Source: Panicum virgatum
Lineage: Eukaryota > Streptophyta > Magnoliopsida > Poales > Poaceae
Assembly: GCF_016808335.1 (NCBI RefSeq)
Contig: NC_053146.1
Span: 25,884,938 to 25,948,937 of the forward strand
Length of the DNA stretch: 64,000 nucleotides
Direction: 5' to 3'
The translations under genes and the position numbers were made by a program. Under the pieces are notes generated by a model, which worked only from the letters and a program-made list of their open reading frames with translations, was not told the origin of the DNA and ran no database searches. Below, one piece after another: positions 58,748 to 64,000 of the stretch. Positions within the stretch are counted from its first letter, which is position 1; each line of letters starts with the position of its first letter.

Positions 58748-59932
58748 GAGCAACTCTAGTGGAGGCCCTTAAATAGGCCCTCATCTTACATTTTAGGAGT
58801 TTTGAGGAAAAAAACTAACTCCAGTGGGGCTCCTATTTTGGCTGGCATTTTGCATGGGCCTCCAAATTCCACTCCCAAGCCTCCAGGAATAGGAGCCTCC
58901 TATTCACCCTCTGATTCGTGGGTCCCACCTCCTCCACCGCTGGACCCCCTCCCGTTCTCCTGGGCTTCTCCCGCGCCGCCACCCACCGACGACGTCGACA
59001 GCTCCGGCAAGGCCGACGGACCGGCAGCGGCCTTGGTCCAGGCCCCCGCGTGGCCGGATCTGCCGCAGTCGGGCGACCGGATCCACCCCTTCCACGCCGA
59101 CCGCCACCCGACCGCCGCACTGGCGGCTGGATCCGCAGCTTTTCCTCTCTGGTGCGCCTCCCGGCGGCCTCCCTTGCGCACCTCGTCTCGCCGGCGGTGC
59201 AGCTCCCGCCCGCCCAGCTGGCCCGAGCGACCCGTGCCCGCACGAGGTGAAGCTCCGACGCGCTCGGCCAGATCCGCCCGTGCTTGTGGCAGAGCTCCCG
59301 CCGGCCAGCCGGGTCAGAGCAGAGGCGGATCTTGCGCATCGGCGGGTGAGCTGGAGGAGCGCGCGGCAGCGAGCCGGGGAGGGCATCGGTGGGAGATGAG
59401 GCTCTTGCGCGCCGCTGCCGCTGCCACTCCTGTGTGCCGTCACCGTGGGCCGAGTCTGCAGCGCCTGCTCCTCCGCACCGCCGCCATCGAACGGGCTCGC
59501 AGCGCTGTCCCGCTCCTCCGCGCCTCCGCCACAGGCCAGGCTCGCGGTGCCGCCCCTACTCCTTGGCCATGGTGGGGAGCTCGGGCCTGCAGCCTAGGCC
59601 TAGGTGCTGCCGTCCCACACGGCGCCGCGGGCGTCGCCAGCACCCAGCAGCGCCCCTGCCTAGCTCGCCGGCTCCAGCCTCGTGAAGAGAGAGAGAGACT
59701 CGAGCCTCGAGCTAGATCTAGCGCACGCCGGAGTGAGAGAGAGAGACACTGAAGAGAGAGCAGGGGAAAATGACATTGGAAAAAATCTAGGTGGGTCCTA
59801 CGTGTCAGGAAAAGTAGGGGCTGGGATTGGGGGTATTGTTGGAGTTGTTGCTAGAAATCACAGCCTCCAAAAATAGAAGTCCCTAATCAAAAAAGTATGG
59901 ACCTCAAATAGGGAGTACCGCTGGAGTTGCTC
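58748..59932. mobile_element. TIR element with TAA duplication (PIF/Harbinger-like), GC-rich interior
   Basis: GAGCAACTCTAGTGG at the left end and the inverse of GAGCAACTCCAGCGG at the right end match at 13 of 15 positions. TAA flanks both (58745-58747 and 59933-59935), the 3-bp duplication of the PIF/Harbinger group. The 1185 bp contain AT-rich ends (about 130 bp each) and a GC-rich middle (58910-59680). A 316-codon open frame there has no ATG at its start and no domain I recognise. No transposase is seen, so it would be non-autonomous. Confidence 0.7.
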
Positions 59933-59935
59933 TAA

Positions 59936-60469
59936 CAAGTTGCCTGAGAAGGCCACAATATTCAAGCACCTAATACGACGTGTGAGAAAAGTAAAGTAAA
60001 AAAAGAATGGAAGGTTTTGGATTATATGGCTGTATGCTTCTTGTTCATCTTGATTCTAGTGATTATAGATTATTCTACTCGATTGAATTGAAAGATATAA
60101 TATTAAAAAAAGCACCTGTCTTTTTCTCTGTTTCGTGCCGACAATAGCGGACACAAAATTAACAAATCGAGATGCCGTTGGGTAAGAAGTCCCTCCAAGA
60201 AATCCTACGATCTGTCCGTTTCAAGCCTGCATTATAAAGATCACAACGACATCAGACCGCACGTGACATCCAGCCCAACAAATGTATCATTCTCGTTTTT
60301 ACCTCTTTCCCCATTGTTGTCTCATAGTGAGGTCAGCAAGAATGCGCTTGACGCTGATTGCGGACCTTGCGCCGATCTTTCACGCTCTAATCAACACAAA
60401 ACAAAACAGTAACAAATTCAACTCGGTGCTGACCTCTTCCAATTAATTCAGATTAACTTCCCATTAGAC
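59936..60469 (+). other. 5' flank of the DUF247 gene
   Basis: AT-rich sequence without repeats I recognise, holding the promoter and 5' UTR of the gene that follows. No upstream ORF of note lies in the last 200 bases. Confidence 0.5.
60233..60239 (+). promoter_or_regulatory. Candidate TATA box of the DUF247 gene
   Basis: TATAAAG lies 231 bp upstream of the start codon, giving a 5' UTR near 200 nt if used. The assignment is by position only. Confidence 0.35.
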
Positions 60470-61999
60470 ATGGATGGAGCAATCGCCATGGCGGGGAACC
60501 ATCACCACCTGATCGACATCGCGGCGGACGCGAACTTGGGCGCCGCCCCTGGAACCACCGATGGTGGCGCGGCGCCGGTGGGTGGCGCCGGTGGAAACGA
60601 GAAGAAGTGGCTGCGCAAGCTCACGTCGGCGACGGTGAACACGGCCGTGCTCCGAGACCTCATCTCGCGGACTCCGATGCTGTGGTACCTCGGCGAGTCT
60701 TCGGGGACGATCTTCCGGCCGTGCGCGCGGCGCGAGCGCGTGGAGGCGCTCCACGCGGTGCGCGCCGTGGCCATCGGCCCGTTCCACCGCGGAGACCGCG
60801 GCCTCCCCTTCCCGGATGACGCCAAGCTGCCGTTCATGAGGTACCTGCAGGACCAGTGCGGGCTCGACGTGGATGGGTACGTCGCGGCGCTCAGCCGGGA
60901 GTGCGACCGCCTCCGCGACGAGTTCTCCGTCGACGGCGCGGACTCGGCCGCCGCGGGGACGCTGGACGACGAGGACAAGTTCCTGGAGATGCTGCTGCTG
61001 GACAGCTGCTTCGTCCTAGTGGTGAGCATGATGCTCAGCAAGGCCGGCACCGGGGACGACGCCGACAGTGTGGCGCGGGCGGCTTCCATTAACAGGGACT
61101 ACTTCATCCTGCACATGGCCGTGGCGCAGCACGCCGACGACATCAAGCTGGACATGCTCGTGCTCGAGAACCAGGTCCCCTTGGCGGCCGTCAGGCTCCT
61201 CGCCGCCTCGTGCCCGGGGCTCAGGCTCCGGCACTCCGTCGAGGAGCTCGTGCTGGGATGCTTCGACGACATCTGCCCGAAGCGAACGCGCTGCGCCGGC
61301 GACGCCGCCGGTGAGTTCCACCACGTCTTGCATCTCTTCCACTGGTCCCGCGTGCCCAAGGACAAGTACTGCGTCCTCTCGACGCCGCGGAAGCTCCTCA
61401 AGATCAAGAAGCAGTCGGAGCGGCTGTTCCCGTGCGCCATGGAGCTCCGGCGGTTGGCGGTGTGGTTCCGGCAGGCATCGTCGTCGAGTTGCGGAGACCT
61501 GGACATGCGGTTCTGGCGCCACCCGGCGAGCCCGGTGGCCGTGATGAGCGTGCCGTGCTTCCACGTCCACGAGTACAGCGCGGCGGTGCTCCACAACCTC
61601 GTGGCCTTCGAGAAGCACTTCTACTGGGCGCACGGCGCGTGCGTGACGGCGCACGTGGCGCGGATGGAGGGCCTGGTCCGCTGCCAGCAGGACGCGGCCA
61701 TGCTCCGCAAGCGAGGGGTCCTCGCCAGCACGCGGCGCACCGACGCCGAGCTGGTGGCCCTGTTCCGGGAGCTCGGCGAGGAGACCGTCGGGGCACGGCT
61801 CCCCGACGAATACGGCGAGATGCTCGACGCCGTGGCGCGGCACCGGGGCCGGCGCGTCAGCAGCTGGTGCGGCGGCTTCGTGCTGCACTTCTTCCCGTCG
61901 CCGTGGGTGGCTGTCTCGCTCGCCGCCGCCGTGGCGCTCATCTTCGTGCCGTCGATGCTGCAGACGGTCTACACCATGCTCGGTTACTTAAAAGAGTAG
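60470..61999 (+). CDS. DUF247 domain protein (PF03140 family), probable single-exon gene
   Basis: A 509-residue protein, the only convincing cellular gene in the window. The ATG at 60470 has G at -3 and G at +4; another in-frame ATG is at 60488. After a 45-residue Gly/Ala-rich start, the DUF247 region spans about 56-470. It has the family words AIGPFHRGD (101-109), LLLDSCFVL (175-183), DMLVLENQVP (228-237), a conserved HEYSAAVLHNLVAFEK stretch (367-382) and a late R-TDAELVALFREL part. One membrane segment lies at about 478-500 (WVAVSLAAAVALIFVPSML), so the protein is probably tail-anchored with the bulk on one side of the membrane. Length and lack of introns fit grass members. Biochemical role is unknown. 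In ryegrass, DUF247 genes at the S and Z loci are male determinants of self-incompatibility, but the family is large and this copy cannot be placed there from sequence alone. No damage is seen. Confidence 0.92.
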   Translation: MDGAIAMAGNHHHLIDIAADANLGAAPGTTDGGAAPVGGAGGNEKKWLRKLTSATVNTAVLRDLISRTPMLWYLGESSGTIFRPCARRERVEALHAVRAVAIGPFHRGDRGLPFPDDAKLPFMRYLQDQCGLDVDGYVAALSRECDRLRDEFSVDGADSAAAGTLDDEDKFLEMLLLDSCFVLVVSMMLSKAGTGDDADSVARAASINRDYFILHMAVAQHADDIKLDMLVLENQVPLAAVRLLAASCPGLRLRHSVEELVLGCFDDICPKRTRCAGDAAGEFHHVLHLFHWSRVPKDKYCVLSTPRKLLKIKKQSERLFPCAMELRRLAVWFRQASSSSCGDLDMRFWRHPASPVAVMSVPCFHVHEYSAAVLHNLVAFEKHFYWAHGACVTAHVARMEGLVRCQQDAAMLRKRGVLASTRRTDAELVALFRELGEETVGARLPDEYGEMLDAVARHRGRRVSSWCGGFVLHFFPSPWVAVSLAAAVALIFVPSMLQTVYTMLGYLKE

Positions 62000-62777
62000 C
62001 TGAGAGCTTCAGAATAGAAATGGGCACCGCTGCCAGTGTATCATTTGTCCAATGGAGTAGTCATGGAAACCCGCTGAATAATATATTATTTTCAGGTCAA
62101 GCTTTGCTGTGTGAAAGAAATTCTAAACTTCGAGGTCTATATAATATATAGACCTCACCCACCAGTTGAAAGTTTTCAATATCTAATCTAACTGAGCTCA
62201 CTCACTAGAGATCCACCATAGGAGTAGAAGAAAAAAAATAACAGCATAATGGTCGGAAATACGTTATGACCACATGTACAGGTACCTCAATTTAACTCCA
62301 TTAGCCTCTCATTAATTTTTTATGTGAAAGGACCCATGTATTTTTGTCTTCTACCCGAAAAGATGATAAAAGTGTTGTGTTTTAAAAACGGGAGGAAATA
62401 CAATAATTCTGTGAGTTACCAACACATGTTTCTCCATCGTTTCAAATACGGTAACGCTACAAATCAAATGTTAATTATTTGAACACCGCATTTATCCTAG
62501 ACATACATCATGTTCCACCTGTCCAAACATATACCACATATTATATGCCCCCCCCCCCCTCCACCTCGTCGCTGTCGGCGACAGCACATCTAGGCCTGAT
62601 GGTGGGGCGTGAAAATTCGAGGGCCTCGCGGGCCTTCAAACTCATGAGCCAAGATTTTAAGACTCGTTATGAATTTTTTAAATAAAGAATAGAATTGGAT
62701 TGAACCGTGTTTCAAAAGAATTGGCGTAGTCTGGATTTTGAACTTTGGCCCGTACTAGATAGAAACTAGCTTGGCCC
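62000..62777. other. 3' flank of the DUF247 gene
   Basis: AATAATATATTA at about 62076 is the nearest poly(A)-like signal, with AATAAA at 62681-62686. A run of 12 C is at 62548-62559. No gene is seen. Confidence 0.4.
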
Positions 62778-63127
62778 GTGGATAATAGGAAAGAGCTCCT
62801 TCCTCTATCTCATCGTGGTAGGGAGGTAGGGTTGGAGAGGGCGCCGTCGCCGCCGCTGCTCGCGTGTGCTCCGCCCCTCCGCTTCGGCGATGGCCATCGA
62901 CGGCCTTGCTGGGCCTCTGCTGGCGCTAGCCTCCCTCCTGGACCGCTGGACTCCGCGGCTCTGGACCTCGCCGACCTGAGCGAGCTCGGCGTTTCCTCCT
63001 CCACGCCAAGCCTTCGTCCGTCGACGGGGGCCGGCCGCCTCTTATCCTCCGCCTTCTACCGGCGCTGGCCGCTGGGTCGTCGTGGCGTGGAGATCCACCT
63101 ATCTGGACTCGGATCGATTCCTCCCTG
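62778..63127 (+). other. Candidate first exon of a gene leaving the window
   Basis: GC content rises sharply at 62830-63120 and the block ends in CCTGCCG|GTAAGT, a strong donor-like site at about 63126. The following DNA is AT-rich, as in an intron. The reading frame (Pro, Leu, Arg rich) has no domain I recognise; it could be 5' UTR. A second GC-rich block starts at 63890 and runs to the window end. Confidence 0.3.
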
Positions 63128-63408
63128 CCGGTAAGTGACCCAAATCTTGGCGCGTGCACTGTTTTTTCTTGCAAGTTTGGTCATAGAACCAAATCTTGAC
63201 CCAAATCAGATTGTCCCCTTGACAGCCAAAGAATCCCACAATGCTAGTCTCTACTGCGCTAGTATTCGCTTGGGCGTTCAGCCCTGTGCCATGTATCTGG
63301 TATGTTTCTAAGTTTGTCTGAATCCTGAGATACGTCACAACAAATGTTCCTTTGGTGTCACCAATTGATCCGGCGAATTCCTTTGGTGCAAACTCGATCT
63401 GCATGGGG

Positions 63409-63450
63409 GAAAAGAAAAGAAAAGAAAAGAAAAGAAAAGAAAAGAAAAGG
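63409..63450. repeat. (AAAAG)n microsatellite
   Basis: About eight copies of AAAAG in a row. A nearby imperfect duplication, AAAAAACATTGAAAAACA, lies at 63535-63570. Confidence 0.9.
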
Positions 63451-64000
63451 AAAACTATAATTGGTTAGTATACCTCTGACGAGATAGAACAAGCATTGCA
63501 GCTTGCTTGTTGCAAGGTTCCGCTGATGCCTAGAAAAAACATTGAAAAACAGAAAAAACATTGAAAAACAATTGGCAACATCCATAAAGACAATCCTTAT
63601 TGCAGAGTTTAGAGTTCACTTATCGTAGTAAGTTCATCAACCATCTGTCCATTTTGGTGGCTGATTGGTTGTATTTTGTAATGCTAAAGGTACGAAATTT
63701 TCAGGGCAGGGTAGCCAATCAAATTCATCCAGTGCAGCATATTGCAGTTACTTTTATCTCAATATGTTATCAGATAACTGAGGCCTGGCTAGCTCTATGT
63801 TGTTATCTTCTTGAGCCTTATTTTATGACTAGAGATTTGTTAGTGGTTACCAACTGGTAGAAACAAAATTCATAAATTCAGTTCATAGAGTGGCCTCCAA
63901 CGTCACCCGCCGGCGCTTCCCACCTGCGGCTGCATCACGGCCTGAGGCGCCGGGTGGGCCACTCCGCTCCATCCGTTCAAGATTCACTGCCGCCGCCGCC
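63451..64000. other. Unassigned right end of the window
   Basis: AT-rich to 63890, then a GC-rich block (CACCCGCCGGCGC to the final GCCGCCGCC run) that looks like the edge of an exon or promoter. Strand and product cannot be judged. Confidence 0.3.

Noticed and set aside
58802..59752. 316-codon open frame as a protein gene
   Set aside because: No ATG at the start, no domain, GC-rich low-complexity composition, wholly inside a TIR element and overlapped by several minus-strand frames.
60502..61888. Long minus-strand and alternative-frame open frames across the DUF247 gene
   Set aside because: They are shadows of a very GC-rich coding sequence. Only the 60470-61999 frame shows family motifs.

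Overview
This window is nuclear DNA of a grass. The evidence is the set of retrotransposons (SIRE/Maximus-type Ty1/copia, Tekay/Del-type chromovirus, an Angela-like solo LTR and Tat-like Ty3/gypsy remnants) and one intronless, very GC-rich DUF247 gene with monocot-style base use. I cannot name the species. There is no prokaryotic or organellar content, no tRNA or rRNA gene and no CRISPR array.

Layout. Positions 1-41254 are one minus-strand SIRE/Maximus-type element whose left (3') LTR runs off the window start. It keeps gag and a third, env-position ORF, but almost all of pol is deleted. Two elements have inserted in it: a 4.9 kb non-autonomous gypsy element in the left LTR (397-5281, target duplication ACAAG) and a 25.7 kb Tekay/Del-type chromovirus in the internal region (9810-35496, AACAA). 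The Tekay gag-pol is cut by two solo LTRs (19663-22913, ATCTT; 23833-30242, GTGGT), and the second holds a third solo LTR (26950-30097, GGTTT/GGTTC). The SIRE element itself sits in a large gypsy LTR (41255-44772), which adjoins the 3' end of an older chromovirus (44773-46991).

From 45 to 57.5 kb there are further layers: a SIRE-type solo LTR (45013-46469), an Angela-like solo LTR (47378-48736, TCTAT) and a 5'-truncated plus-strand SIRE-type element (49005-57517). That element is interrupted by a gypsy LTR fragment with three tandem primer-binding sites (50704-52130) and by another SIRE-type solo LTR (52922-57359, ATTGC), which contains a gypsy element with a truncated 3' LTR (53316-55552, ACAAG). 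From 57.5 kb to the end the DNA is lower-copy in appearance: a 1.2 kb TIR element (58748-59932, TAA), the DUF247 gene (60470-61999) and a candidate first exon near 63 kb.

Most notable points: (1) four different Tekay-type LTR families each carry a short exon-like cassette in the transcribed part of the LTR, flanked by AG and GC/GT splice-like dinucleotides and in the same phase; (2) three SIRE-type LTR families each carry a different short palindromic repeat array that begins about 50 bp upstream of the TATA-like box; (3) a pol-less SIRE element retains gag and the env-position ORF, which is shared with the second SIRE copy; (4) premature stops in these elements are nearly all TAG or TGA, as expected from C-to-T change at CAG and CGA; (5) two solo LTRs of one family form a 3 kb inverted repeat inside a transcribed element. 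All element boundaries were placed by eye from terminal dinucleotides, target duplications and similarity between copies.
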